NCBI RefSeq assembly: GCF_000425885.1
Contig: NZ_AUEH01000034.1
Coordinates: 1-34,398 of the forward strand
From: Schleiferilactobacillus harbinensis DSM 16991
GTDB lineage: Bacteria; Bacillota; Bacilli; Lactobacillales; Lactobacillaceae
Length of the DNA: 34,398 nucleotides
Direction of reading: 5' to 3'
A program made the position numbers and the translations under genes. Below the pieces are notes generated by a model. It saw only the letters and a list, made by a program, of their open reading frames with translations, searched no databases and was not told the DNA's origin. Each line of letters begins with the position of its first letter. Position 1 is the stretch's first letter. Below are positions 14,120 to 22,616 of this stretch, piece by piece.

Positions 14120-15603
14120 CCCAATTCAAAAATAAAATTAAACAATTCGGCCGTATGGTTCAGCAATGGTGCTCACCGGCTCTTTTTGCCGTGTTGGCGG
14201 CCGCCGTCATCGTCGGGCTCTTATTATTTGTCCCGCCGCTGAACGGGTACGCGGACAATGGCGATTTTTACCGGATGATGGATGCCGTCGGGCTGTACCA
14301 TCGGCTGGGCCAGCCATACCGCATAGTGGCCTACATTAATCCGACTTATGGCATTCGCCAATACTTTAACGAAAATACCGCCGCGCTGTTTTCTTCCCAA
14401 CCGCTGTTCATTCGTCCGGCGATTTGGTTGAATCAGCTGGTTTTCAACCGCTTAGTGTTTGATATTCGCTTCCAAGGGATCATTTATTATGTTCTTTTTT
14501 TGGGCGCTTTGTATCTTGTGGTGCGGGCGGTGACCCGGGGCCGCGGTCTGCGTCAGTACGTGTTAGCCGCCGTCTGTGTCTTTGTTTTCGCCGACAGCAG
14601 TTATACCCTCTACTTCAATTCTCTGTTTGGCGAAGCAGCCATGGCAGTCACCGGCATGGCCGCCGTGGCGGCGTTATTATTGCTGGCTCGCCGGGAAATT
14701 CGCCCAGCGTGGCGGCGCTGGCTGCTGCTGGCGATTTTTCTGTTTAGCGCCGGCCTGTTGATCACGGTGAAACAGCAAAATGCCCCGCTGGCTTTAAGTT
14801 ATATGGTCATGGCGCTGGGCCTGCTGCCGCTGCTGCCGCGCCGCAAAAAACTGTTAGCCGCCGGAGTGCTGGCCGCGCTGCTGATTACTGGCGGGATGAC
14901 TTACAAATTGATCACGCCGGAGTTTCAAAACATCAATCGATGTCAGACAATGACCCGGGGTATGTTGTTAATGGATAAAAATCCGGGTAAAACGCTGAAA
15001 GAGGGAAAGATCAATCCCCAGTTTGCGCTGCTGCGCCAGTCTGTTTATTACCAGAGTTATCAGCCGGTGAACACTCGGGGGACCGTGGTCCAACGGGATT
15101 TTGTCCAGCGGTTTGATTTCGTCTGGGTGCTGCGCTTCTATCTCACCCATCTGCCCGCGTTTGGCCGGATCCTGGATTTGGCAGCCAAGGATGGGCAGCT
15201 GACCCAGGTCAAAGCAGTGAGCAATTACTCAGCCGCCAGCGGCCGGACCAAGCAGGCGCAAACCCATTATTTCACGGGATTCAGCAGCTTTATGGGTACG
15301 TTCTTTCCAGCAAAGTTTGCTTTTTATTGCTTATTTGTGGCGGTTATGATGGGATTATACGCCGGCGGGGCATATTTGGGCTTTCGCCGCCACCAGGCCT
15401 GGCCGATTATGAAATTGGCGGTTGTGACGGGGCTGGGGTCGATCATTATCGGGGTGATGGTGATCTCGGTGGTGGGCGATGGCGACGCGGATCTGGCGAA
15501 ACATTTGTTTATGGTCGCGCAGAGTACCGATTGGCTGCTGATCCTGCTGCTCAGTGACGTAACCAATCAAACCCTGTTCCGGGAACCGGAGACGGCGGTA
15601 TGA
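14116..15603 (+). CDS. Polytopic membrane protein, GT-C/WsfD-like, exopolysaccharide cluster
   Basis: The 495-residue protein has about ten membrane helices. The first (about residues 20-40) is followed by an exposed loop with ADNGDFYRMMDAVGLY, whose acidic residues match the catalytic loop of GT-C glycosyltransferases. A large soluble loop lies between about residues 265 and 395. It may add sugars or modify the polymer outside the membrane; alternatively it could be an acyltransferase-like accessory. The start ATG overlaps the previous stop (ATGA), and its own stop overlaps the following start in the same way, so translation is probably coupled. Confidence 0.65.
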   Translation: MTQFKNKIKQFGRMVQQWCSPALFAVLAAAVIVGLLLFVPPLNGYADNGDFYRMMDAVGLYHRLGQPYRIVAYINPTYGIRQYFNENTAALFSSQPLFIRPAIWLNQLVFNRLVFDIRFQGIIYYVLFLGALYLVVRAVTRGRGLRQYVLAAVCVFVFADSSYTLYFNSLFGEAAMAVTGMAAVAALLLLARREIRPAWRRWLLLAIFLFSAGLLITVKQQNAPLALSYMVMALGLLPLLPRRKKLLAAGVLAALLITGGMTYKLITPEFQNINRCQTMTRGMLLMDKNPGKTLKEGKINPQFALLRQSVYYQSYQPVNTRGTVVQRDFVQRFDFVWVLRFYLTHLPAFGRILDLAAKDGQLTQVKAVSNYSAASGRTKQAQTHYFTGFSSFMGTFFPAKFAFYCLFVAVMMGLYAGGAYLGFRRHQAWPIMKLAVVTGLGSIIIGVMVISVVGDGDADLAKHLFMVAQSTDWLLILLLSDVTNQTLFREPETAV

Positions 15604-17162
15604 ACCGGTGGCTGATCGTGATTTTTGCCAGTTTGGCGGGGCTGATCGGTTTCGCCAACCCGGTCCAGGCAGCGGCCCCGGAGCGGGTCCTGCTGGTTTA
15701 CGATAGTGAAAATATCCAAGCGGATGGGCAGTACCAAATCGACAGTTTGAGCCGCATACTAGCCAGTCTGCATATTGTTGTTCAACGGGAGAATATGAGC
15801 GCCTATCGATCGGGCACACTGACCGATCAGCGGTTCAGCGGCGTGATCACCATGGTGAATTGGCACCAAAGCCGCTTGACCAATGCCCAATTTCTTCGGG
15901 ACCGGACGGCTTTTACCGGTAAAAAACTGCACATTGGCCAAAATCTGACGGCAGCGGAACAGGCGGCTTTGGGGGCGGGACAAATACTGACCCACCAACA
16001 ATACACCTTACAGGATACGGCCAGCGGGGCACGCCAGTTACTGCCGTTCATGAGTGATCAATGGTCTTTATTTCCGGCAACAGGAGAGCGGATCGGCACG
16101 CTTCAGCAGCAAGGCACCGACCGGCAGTATGCTTTCGGGACGATTCGCGGCAATCAGGCCTATTTGCCGACCTACAGTGCCAGCGGGCTGACCAATGTGC
16201 TGAGTACGCGGTTGCTGGCGCAGTTCTTTGCCGGCCGCGCAGCCGAGCAGAATCCAGTACTGGTCCTGACGGGGGTGACCCCTGTCAGCAATCTCCCCTT
16301 ACTGCGCCGGACCACTGCGTTTCTGCGTCAGCAGGGGATTCCCTTTACAGTCAGTGCCACGATGACGGCATTGAATCCAGAGTTGCCGGAACATAGTGCC
16401 TACCTGCGGGCACTGGCTCAGGTGCAGCTGGACGGCGGGGTGATTTTCTGGCAGGTACCAGAGGTGTACGATCTTACGGCCCAGACCGCCGCCATCCTGC
16501 GCCAGCAGTTCAATGCTCAGCTGGGCGAGGCCATTAAAGAAATGGTTTATCCGGTGGGTATCAGTGCGCCGGGGTACTGGCAATTTGACCGGACCTTCCG
16601 CCAGTCCTTGACTCCGGCAGACCAGACCGTGCTGCTGCCGGATCCGCGGAATTATGACTTGCGCCGGTACGCGCCGACCACGACGGCTGCGCCGCTGCCG
16701 CAGGCTCTCGCCGCGCTGGCCTGGGCGGAGGAAAACACGATGACCGGGGTCGAGGCGCTGCGGTTTGCGGCCCCCACGGCCCTGACCATTGCCCTGCCAA
16801 CGACGACTAAGAATTTCCAGGCCCTGCGCCGGCAGGTCCGGCGCTGGCCCCAGCAGACCTGGCGGGCGCTGGGGGAAGACCCGGTGGCCCGGCAGCTGCA
16901 GGGTGCTCGCCATACGGTGGCAATCACCGCCGGCCAGTACACCGTGGACGGTCAAGAGGCGGTGCTCGGTCAGCGGGCTGTGCCCCATGCCCAGGCGAAA
17001 CGGACAGCCACGGCTGCGTCCCAGGTCAATGCGTTTACCCGCTGGCAGGGCACGGTCTTATTGATTTTTATTATTATCGCGTTGGCGATCCTAACGGCCT
17101 TTCTGCTCTACGGTCGGCGGATTTACCGCAATCAGTTTCAGCGAAAGGGGCCTAAACCATGA
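15600..17162 (+). CDS. DUF2334-like (polysaccharide deacetylase fold) exported membrane protein
   Basis: A signal peptide (about residues 1-25, ending VQAAAPE) is followed by a large extracellular domain and a C-terminal membrane helix near residues 488-508 with a basic cytoplasmic tail. The start of the domain, RVLLVYDSENIQADGQY, and VLVLTGVTPVSNL and VIFWQVPEVYDL fit the DUF2334 branch of polysaccharide deacetylase-like proteins found with exopolysaccharide synthases. I cannot assign the metal-binding triad with confidence, so deacetylase activity is only a guess. It overlaps its neighbours by four bases on both sides. Confidence 0.6.
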   Translation: MNRWLIVIFASLAGLIGFANPVQAAAPERVLLVYDSENIQADGQYQIDSLSRILASLHIVVQRENMSAYRSGTLTDQRFSGVITMVNWHQSRLTNAQFLRDRTAFTGKKLHIGQNLTAAEQAALGAGQILTHQQYTLQDTASGARQLLPFMSDQWSLFPATGERIGTLQQQGTDRQYAFGTIRGNQAYLPTYSASGLTNVLSTRLLAQFFAGRAAEQNPVLVLTGVTPVSNLPLLRRTTAFLRQQGIPFTVSATMTALNPELPEHSAYLRALAQVQLDGGVIFWQVPEVYDLTAQTAAILRQQFNAQLGEAIKEMVYPVGISAPGYWQFDRTFRQSLTPADQTVLLPDPRNYDLRRYAPTTTAAPLPQALAALAWAEENTMTGVEALRFAAPTALTIALPTTTKNFQALRRQVRRWPQQTWRALGEDPVARQLQGARHTVAITAGQYTVDGQEAVLGQRAVPHAQAKRTATAASQVNAFTRWQGTVLLIFIIIALAILTAFLLYGRRIYRNQFQRKGPKP

Positions 17163-18412
17163 GTGTGTTAGATTGGTGTTTGCTGGTGGCGATCACGACA
17201 ATTTGGCTGATTCTGGTGGTCAATGTCGTGCTGGTCATTGCCGGCTACTTAGAATATCTGCAGCAAGTGAAGCGGCCGGTACCGGCGCTGCCCCAGGTAC
17301 CGCCGTTTGTCTCCGTCATGGTACCGGCCCATAACGAGGGCATTGTGATTGTAAAAACCGTGGAGGCTTTGCTGCGTTTCGACTACCCCCAGGACCGCTA
17401 TGAGATCATCGTCATCAACGACAACTCCGATGATGATTCCGCGGTGCTGCTGGCCGCACTGCAGCGGCAGCACCCGGATCGCCAGCTGACCATCGTGAAC
17501 ACCGATGCGGCCAATGGCGGCCGGGGTAAGAGCAATGCCCTGAATATTGGGCTGGCTGCGGCCCAGGGCGAAGTCTTGGCGATCTATGATGCGGACAATA
17601 CACCGGAAGCCGGTGCGCTGCGGATTCTGGTCAGCGAACTCATGGCCGATGACAGTCTGGGCGCGGTGATCGGTAAATTCCGCACGCGCAATCGTCATGC
17701 GACCCTTTTGACCCGGTTCATCAATATCGAGACCCTCTCGTTTCAATGGATGGCCCAGGCTGGCCGCCAGCATTTGTTCGGATTGTGTACTATTCCGGGA
17801 ACCAATTACGTCATTCGGCGGGAATTGATCGATGCCATCGGCGGCTGGGACGTGCAGGCCCTGGCGGAGGATACCGAAATCAGCTTCCATGTGTATCTGC
17901 ACCATTTGCGGATTTTATTTCAACCCAAGGCCGTTACCTGGGAACAGGAACCCCAGACGCTGCCGGTGTGGTTTCACCAGCGGACCCGCTGGGTGAAGGG
18001 CAATATCTATGTTATTTTGAAAAATCTGCCGCTGCTGGCCAAGCCCAGTGCCCGGATCATTCATTTTGATCTGCTGTATTATCTGGCCATTTATTTTCTG
18101 CTGATGGCGTCGCTGGTGTTGTCCGATATCGTCTTCGTGTTTTCCGTCGCTGGGGTGGTGCACTCGCATCTTCAGGGATTTTCCAACACCTTGTGGCTGC
18201 TAGCCATCATTTTGTTTGTGGTGAGTACGTACACGACGATCACGACGGAAAAAGGCGAACGCAATTTCAATAATGTTTGGATCATTATCTTAATGTATGT
18301 CACGTACAGCCAGATGTGGCTGGCCGTGGCCGTTTACGGGATGGGAGAATATATTCGTGAACAAGTATTTCACAAACAGGCACGCTGGTATAAAACGAAG
18401 CGCTTTGAGTAA
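17159..18412 (+). CDS. Processive family-2 glycosyltransferase (polysaccharide synthase)
   Basis: This is the probable polymerase of the cluster, an inner-membrane GT2 enzyme like BcsA/PgaC. One N-terminal helix (residues 6-28) precedes the catalytic domain. Motifs in order are VPAHNEGIVIVKTVEALLRF, VINDNSDDDS, the DxD site YDADNTPEAG (about 140), PGTNYVIRRE, the catalytic EDTEIS (about 240) and QRTRWVKGN (QxxRW, about 275). Several C-terminal helices follow and there is no PilZ domain. c-di-GMP control is therefore likely to come from the degenerate GGDEF partner rather than the synthase itself. The substrate sugar is unknown. It overlaps both neighbours. Confidence 0.9.
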   Translation: MSVLDWCLLVAITTIWLILVVNVVLVIAGYLEYLQQVKRPVPALPQVPPFVSVMVPAHNEGIVIVKTVEALLRFDYPQDRYEIIVINDNSDDDSAVLLAALQRQHPDRQLTIVNTDAANGGRGKSNALNIGLAAAQGEVLAIYDADNTPEAGALRILVSELMADDSLGAVIGKFRTRNRHATLLTRFINIETLSFQWMAQAGRQHLFGLCTIPGTNYVIRRELIDAIGGWDVQALAEDTEISFHVYLHHLRILFQPKAVTWEQEPQTLPVWFHQRTRWVKGNIYVILKNLPLLAKPSARIIHFDLLYYLAIYFLLMASLVLSDIVFVFSVAGVVHSHLQGFSNTLWLLAIILFVVSTYTTITTEKGERNFNNVWIIILMYVTYSQMWLAVAVYGMGEYIREQVFHKQARWYKTKRFE

Positions 18413-20471
18413 AGGAATTACCGCCTGGGTGCTGGGGTGGCTGTTGGTGTTAGCCTTTGGGATCACGGCGGTGCACGCGGCTGATCTCACCTATACCCAG
18501 CCCCTGCAAAACGTGACCCAGTCCTTGACGGGGCAGGGGATCACCAGCGATACGTATTTTGTGAAAGAAGACTACTGGGATGTGCAGCAGGCTAAGCTGA
18601 TTTTTCATTATCAGGTGAGTCAGTTGGCGGACCAGCGGACATCAGACATCACGGTGGTGCTAAATGGCGTCAAGTTTGCTTCTTTTCGGCCGAAAAATGC
18701 GGCGGGGCTGCAGACGGAAACGATCCAGATTCCGTTGCGGCTGCTGGCCGGGAGCAATCACCTGCAGTTTATGGGCCAGGACCTGACGACCGCTGCCGGT
18801 ACCGCTCAGCGGGTGCAGACGCCTGCCAATTGGCTGACAGTTTACCCGGAATCCAACGTGAATTTTGTTTATGCGCTGAAGCCGCCGGAACCGGCAATCC
18901 GTTCGTTTTACGCCCATTTCAGCGGGATGGACACGATCAGTAACGGCCTCAGCGGTATTGCGGTGCCCCAGAGCCCGCGCAATGCAGAACTCACGGCGGC
19001 GACTTACGTCCTGGCGGGGTATTCCCGGGTGATGACCAATGAACAGGATCAGGTACCGATTGCCCCCTTTGGTACCGCGGATTTGGCGAAGCGGGTCTAT
19101 CAGGTCGTGATTGCCCGGGCAGATCGGCTGCCGGCCAGTTTGCGCGGCAGTATCAGTCAGACTGAGTTAGCCAAGGGCGCAGTGATCCGGACGGTTTACC
19201 GGGGCGGCACGTATTATTTGGTACTTACCGCGCGCACCGATGCGCTGCTGATCAAGGCGGCCCGCTTTGCGGCCAACCAGGAATTGATGACCCAGACCCG
19301 GGCCGCGGAAAAAACGATCACTGCTGCAACGCCCACTTACAGCAGTTCGCTGCAGGATAACAACGGCCATTACCAGTTGACTGCGGCGGGTACCCAGCTG
19401 ACCGGCGCCGGTCGGCAAAGTGCCGCCTATTTTGTGCGCCTGCCCATGGATCAAACCAACGCCGCGGGCAGCCAATTCCGGCTGACGTTCCGCTACGCCC
19501 AGAACTTGGACTTTGCCCGCTCGCTGGTGACGGTCTACATCAACGACACGCCCATCGGCAGCCAGCATTTGCGGCGGACGGCGGCCAACCAAGCAACGCT
19601 GGCCCTGAATATCCCCGCCAAGCTGGCTGTGGGCGACGCGATCACGGTGCGGGTCGCCTTTGATCTGGCCCTGGCCGGCAGCGGCAGCCAAGACAATGAC
19701 CAAACCCCCTGGGCCTACGTCGCCCCCCAGTCTGAGTTATTTGTCCGGACCAAACCGGTGACGGATCAGTTGTTTTCTAACTATCCGAGTCTGTTTCTGA
19801 AAAACAACCGGTTCAATCAGATCGCCATCGTCCGGCCCCGGACCATGACCCCCAGTGACTTTGCTACTTTGACCAATATTGTGAATTTGCTGGGTAATTT
19901 CGCCAAGAGCAACACTGGTGAAGTGGTCTATTATACAGGTCAGCCGGCCGCCGCAGTTTTGGCAAACCACAACGTCATCGCCTTCGGGACACCCCGGGCT
20001 AATTCCTATATCCATGCCTTGCAGCCTCATCTGTATTTTCAGTTCAACAAGACAGAAACCGGCTTTGTCTCCAATGAAAAGCTGAGTATCGAAGCGGCGT
20101 ACGGGCGTACTCTAGGGACTGCCCAATTGCTGCGTTCGCCGGTGAATAAAAATCATGTGGTGCTGGTGGTCACCGGCGGAACGCCCCAAGCGGCGTATCT
20201 TGGTTCGACGCAAATCAATTTTCAGAAGAATATTAGCCAACATGCCGGTGATTTGATCGCGGTGGACAGCGATAACCAGCTCTATAATTACCGGTTCAAA
20301 AAGACAGCCAGTCCAACAGCCCCCAAGTCCCCAGTGAAACGGCTGCTCAAGCGGTCCAGTCTGGTGATTTACTTGACTGTGGCGGCGGTGATCTTCATCG
20401 TTTTGGCAGTGCTGGTTGTCCTGCTGCTGCGCAAATACGGCCGTCAATCAGGGAAAGGGCGTGAAGAATAG
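18357..20471 (+). CDS. BcsB-like exopolysaccharide synthase subunit
   Basis: The 704-residue protein has a signal peptide (hydrophobic stretch about 22-40, ending VHAADL), a long beta-rich extracellular region with repeated carbohydrate-binding-like modules, and a C-terminal membrane anchor (about residues 667-690) with a basic tail. This is the layout of the cellulose synthase accessory subunit BcsB, which guides the nascent chain across the envelope. I chose GTG 18357 because GGGAGA sits nine bases upstream. This start lies within the last 56 bases of the synthase gene, again suggesting coupling. The reading frame is open further upstream, but that part is the synthase in another frame. Confidence 0.75.
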   Translation: MNKYFTNRHAGIKRSALSKGITAWVLGWLLVLAFGITAVHAADLTYTQPLQNVTQSLTGQGITSDTYFVKEDYWDVQQAKLIFHYQVSQLADQRTSDITVVLNGVKFASFRPKNAAGLQTETIQIPLRLLAGSNHLQFMGQDLTTAAGTAQRVQTPANWLTVYPESNVNFVYALKPPEPAIRSFYAHFSGMDTISNGLSGIAVPQSPRNAELTAATYVLAGYSRVMTNEQDQVPIAPFGTADLAKRVYQVVIARADRLPASLRGSISQTELAKGAVIRTVYRGGTYYLVLTARTDALLIKAARFAANQELMTQTRAAEKTITAATPTYSSSLQDNNGHYQLTAAGTQLTGAGRQSAAYFVRLPMDQTNAAGSQFRLTFRYAQNLDFARSLVTVYINDTPIGSQHLRRTAANQATLALNIPAKLAVGDAITVRVAFDLALAGSGSQDNDQTPWAYVAPQSELFVRTKPVTDQLFSNYPSLFLKNNRFNQIAIVRPRTMTPSDFATLTNIVNLLGNFAKSNTGEVVYYTGQPAAAVLANHNVIAFGTPRANSYIHALQPHLYFQFNKTETGFVSNEKLSIEAAYGRTLGTAQLLRSPVNKNHVVLVVTGGTPQAAYLGSTQINFQKNISQHAGDLIAVDSDNQLYNYRFKKTASPTAPKSPVKRLLKRSSLVIYLTVAAVIFIVLAVLVVLLLRKYGRQSGKGREE

Positions 20472-20473
20472 TC

Positions 20474-21325
20474 ATGAAACCGCAACGGCTGAATTTAAAA
20501 ACAGACTTGTACTTGCTGGGCTTTTTGGCGCTGTTCGCAGTGACGGCACTCTTCATGGGGCTCACCGCGACCCACATTTTGCTCAACACTATCTATCTGG
20601 GGATTGCCCTGCTGCTGGTGGCATTGACCTATTTTCTTGGCTTGATGTTTGGGCTGGTGGCGAATATGGTCTTTATTTTTGGGCAAGGTACGATTATGGT
20701 ATACCAAAACGTGTTGGCGGATCAGACCGTTTCTCTGGTGATGATTTTTTGGCTGCTGATGCCCTTGGCCTTGTCGGTAGTTTTCCACGGCGTGGCCCAG
20801 ACGACACTGCAGCTGCAGACAGAAATCACCCACTTGGCTGAAAGCCAGGATCAGTACAGTGCCTTCGACGAAGCCACCCATTTGCGAACCACGGTAGCCT
20901 ATTACGAAGACGCGGGCGTGTTCTTGGAAACAAGCCGGCGCTTTTCGATTCCCGTCAGTACCATTGCCATTCGGCTGCGGTATTTGGGGGAGCTGCGTCA
21001 ATTATTGTCGCGAGCGCAATTTGCGGCGCTGATTCGCACGGCGTCCCGGACGTTGGACCATGCGACGCGGGACAACGACGTGGTGTATTACGTGAATCAG
21101 ACCACGCCGACTTGGGCGGTGCTGCTCTATACCGATAAGGCAGGGGCACAGATTGCTGCTAACCGGATACGCACGTCTTTTGCCGCTCAGCTCGCGCAGC
21201 AGCCGGACATGCCGGACGTGGATGTCAGTTTGATCATCGGGATTGCCAGCAGCGCCCCAGCGGCGGTAAAAACCCCGGCGGAGCTGATGCACGCCGCACT
21301 CAAAGAAACCGAATATGACGTTTGA
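20474..21325 (+). CDS. Membrane protein with degenerate GGDEF domain, likely c-di-GMP receptor
   Basis: About four membrane helices (residues 12-108) and a short coiled segment lead into a GGDEF-like domain (about 130-283). The active-site loop equivalent to GGDEF reads NQTTP (208-212), so cyclase activity is not expected. Five residues before it the inhibitory-site motif RxxD is intact (R199-D-N-D202). That is the pattern of degenerate GGDEF receptors such as PelD and Listeria PssE, which bind c-di-GMP to switch on a polysaccharide synthase. Its position at the end of the synthase operon, two bases after the BcsB-like gene, supports the same job. Direct binding is inferred. Confidence 0.8.
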   Translation: MKPQRLNLKTDLYLLGFLALFAVTALFMGLTATHILLNTIYLGIALLLVALTYFLGLMFGLVANMVFIFGQGTIMVYQNVLADQTVSLVMIFWLLMPLALSVVFHGVAQTTLQLQTEITHLAESQDQYSAFDEATHLRTTVAYYEDAGVFLETSRRFSIPVSTIAIRLRYLGELRQLLSRAQFAALIRTASRTLDHATRDNDVVYYVNQTTPTWAVLLYTDKAGAQIAANRIRTSFAAQLAQQPDMPDVDVSLIIGIASSAPAAVKTPAELMHAALKETEYDV

Positions 21326-21410
21326 TGCATTGCACTTTTCCCACAATTTGCTACGATATTAACAAAACAGATGAGCGGCTTTAGAATCAGGGTGAAAAGA
21401 GGTAAGACTG

Positions 21411-22259
21411 ATGATACAGGGGGCTTGGATCTTATCGATTGTTTTTCTTGGTCTGGCTGGTATCGGCCTGATCGTGCTTGTACATAATCGACGGCAGCCG
21501 GTACCGACCAGACAGCCGTGTACCAATCAGTGGCGCTATTTTGTTCAGCCGCAGGTGAATGATGCCAGCCGGGTCGTCGGCTATGAGTGTTTGCTGCGCA
21601 AAAAGCAGGCTGACGGCACCTGGTCGGTACCCCAGGAGGACAACAACTTGACGTTGGGGCAGCTCCGGCAGCTGCTGGCGCCCACGTTCAGTCAATTACC
21701 GGAAACGCCCATTTCACTGGCAGTGAATTTGACTTATGAGCAAATCATGGGGCATGAGTTTGCCAATTTTGTGCATTGGACGATGCATCAGATCGCACCG
21801 CTGTATTTGACGGTGGAATACCGGTCTGACCAAGTCCCCGGCAGGCTCCAGCAATATCATTTCCTGCAAAACATTCGCGCGGCTCAGGATTTCGGGGCTA
21901 AGTTTGCCGTGGACAATGTGGGTTCCGATTTGCAGGCCCTGAAGCATATCGAATGGCTCCTGCCGGTGGTCGATGTGTTGAAATGTTCCATGGCGGCTTT
22001 TCGCAAGGATGATCCGTCGATTTGGCTGCACCTCAATCTGGGGTTTTGGAATCAGTTGGCTAAGGAACGGCAAATTAATTTGGTGTTAACCGGCGTGGAA
22101 ACTGAAGAAGATGCAGCGTTAGCCCGGCAGCTCAAAATCCAATTCTGCCAGGGCAATCTGGTGGGTGAACCCGTGGAAATGCCAGCGGTGGTCCCGCCAA
22201 CGACCCAGACGGCCTTGCAGCGGCCGCGGGATAATCGGCATGTGGAACACATTGAATGA
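21411..22259 (+). CDS. Membrane-anchored degenerate EAL-domain protein
   Basis: One N-terminal helix (residues 6-25) is followed by an EAL domain. Conserved positions retained are E59 (YECLLR in place of the EAL motif), N106, E136, D168, K191, E230 and Q247. Two catalytic positions are changed: the second Asp of DDFG is Asn169 (DNVG), and the Glu of the EGVE loop is Thr227 (LTGVE). c-di-GMP hydrolysis is therefore doubtful and a binding or regulatory role is more likely. It lies 85 bp after the degenerate GGDEF gene and probably belongs to the same regulatory module. The upstream sequence has a modest SD (AAAGAGG). Confidence 0.7.
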   Translation: MIQGAWILSIVFLGLAGIGLIVLVHNRRQPVPTRQPCTNQWRYFVQPQVNDASRVVGYECLLRKKQADGTWSVPQEDNNLTLGQLRQLLAPTFSQLPETPISLAVNLTYEQIMGHEFANFVHWTMHQIAPLYLTVEYRSDQVPGRLQQYHFLQNIRAAQDFGAKFAVDNVGSDLQALKHIEWLLPVVDVLKCSMAAFRKDDPSIWLHLNLGFWNQLAKERQINLVLTGVETEEDAALARQLKIQFCQGNLVGEPVEMPAVVPPTTQTALQRPRDNRHVEHIE

Positions 22260-22271
22260 CAAAACTCTGAT

Positions 22272-22297
22272 GGCTCGGTTCTGAGTCCTCATTTTTT
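22272..22297 (+). terminator. Probable terminator after the exopolysaccharide/EAL genes
   Basis: GGCTC (22272-22276) can pair with GAGTC (22283-22287, one G-U), followed within five bases by six T residues. The stem is short and its strength is uncertain. Confidence 0.35.
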
Positions 22298-22316
22298 ATC
22301 TTTTAAAATTAAAAGC

Positions 22317-22346
22317 TTGCCAACCCGGATGAGGGTGTGCTATCTT
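22317..22346 (+). promoter_or_regulatory. Promoter of the attenuator-controlled resistance operon
   Basis: TTGCCA (22317-22322) and TATCTT (22341-22346) are spaced by 18 bases, about 31 bases before the leader peptide start. Both are close to the vegetative consensus, so transcription is probably frequent and control is exerted in the leader. Confidence 0.6.
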
Positions 22347-22377
22347 TAGGTCATTAAATATTAACGAGGTGAAACAC

Positions 22378-22413
22378 ATGTCCATTTCTGTACGTATTGC
22401 GCTGCTTGCATAA
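22378..22413 (+). CDS. 11-residue leader peptide of the ABC resistance operon
   Basis: ATG 22378 has GAGGTG at good distance and encodes MSISVRIALLA before TAA at 22411. The coding sequence includes CTGTACGTA (22388-22396), which is the exact complement of TACGTACAG (22480-22488) downstream, and its stop codon lies at the base of the next hairpin. That arrangement is typical of ribosome-sensing leader peptides in front of macrolide, lincosamide and ABC-type resistance genes. A drug-stalled ribosome on this short ORF would change downstream folding. The peptide itself matches nothing I know. Confidence 0.65.
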   Translation: MSISVRIALLA

Positions 22414-22430
22414 CCAGTTTGACTGGTTAT
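22410..22430 (+). promoter_or_regulatory. Hairpin at the leader peptide stop codon
   Basis: ATAACCAGT (22410-22418) and ACTGGTTAT (22422-22430) form a perfect 9-bp stem with a TTG loop. The leader stop codon lies within its 5' arm, so a ribosome terminating or stalled there would open it. Confidence 0.6.
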
Positions 22431-22476
22431 TGCGATTGACTGACCGTATGTCTGTATGGCATACATCAGCTCATTT

Positions 22477-22511
22477 GCGTACGTACAGGATATTGCGACG
22501 TGTGTTTTTTT
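22477..22511 (+). terminator. First candidate attenuator terminator
   Basis: GCGTACGT (22477-22484) can pair with ACGTGTGT (22498-22505, three wobble pairs) and is followed by seven T residues (22505-22511). Its left arm shares bases with TACGTACAG, the complement of the leader-peptide coding sequence, so the two folds exclude each other. Confidence 0.45.
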
Positions 22512-22571
22512 GGTGTCAGCCAAGGGCGGAGTCTTTTGGCGCGCATCGTTAAATAAACACTGCTTTCATGC

Positions 22572-22614
22572 AACCTCTCCTGGCGCCGTAAATGGGCATC
22601 AGGGGAGGTTTTTT
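22572..22614 (+). terminator. Main attenuator terminator containing the ABC gene SD
   Basis: AACCTCTCCT (22572-22581) and AGGGGAGGTT (22601-22610) form a 10-bp stem with one G-U pair around a 19-base loop, ending in TTTTTT (22609-22614). The 3' arm contains GGGGAGG, the only SD for the ABC gene, which starts eight bases later. Folding would both stop transcription and hide the SD. Confidence 0.75.
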
Positions 22615-22616
22615 AC

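Noticed and set aside
22238-22250. Half of a parS site (TGGAACA) near the end of the EAL gene
   Set aside because: Only one half matches and it is within codons; no palindrome.
22296-22523. A 75-codon minus-strand frame across the attenuator leader
   Set aside because: The region is explained by the leader ORF and hairpins on the plus strand; the frame has no SD or known family.
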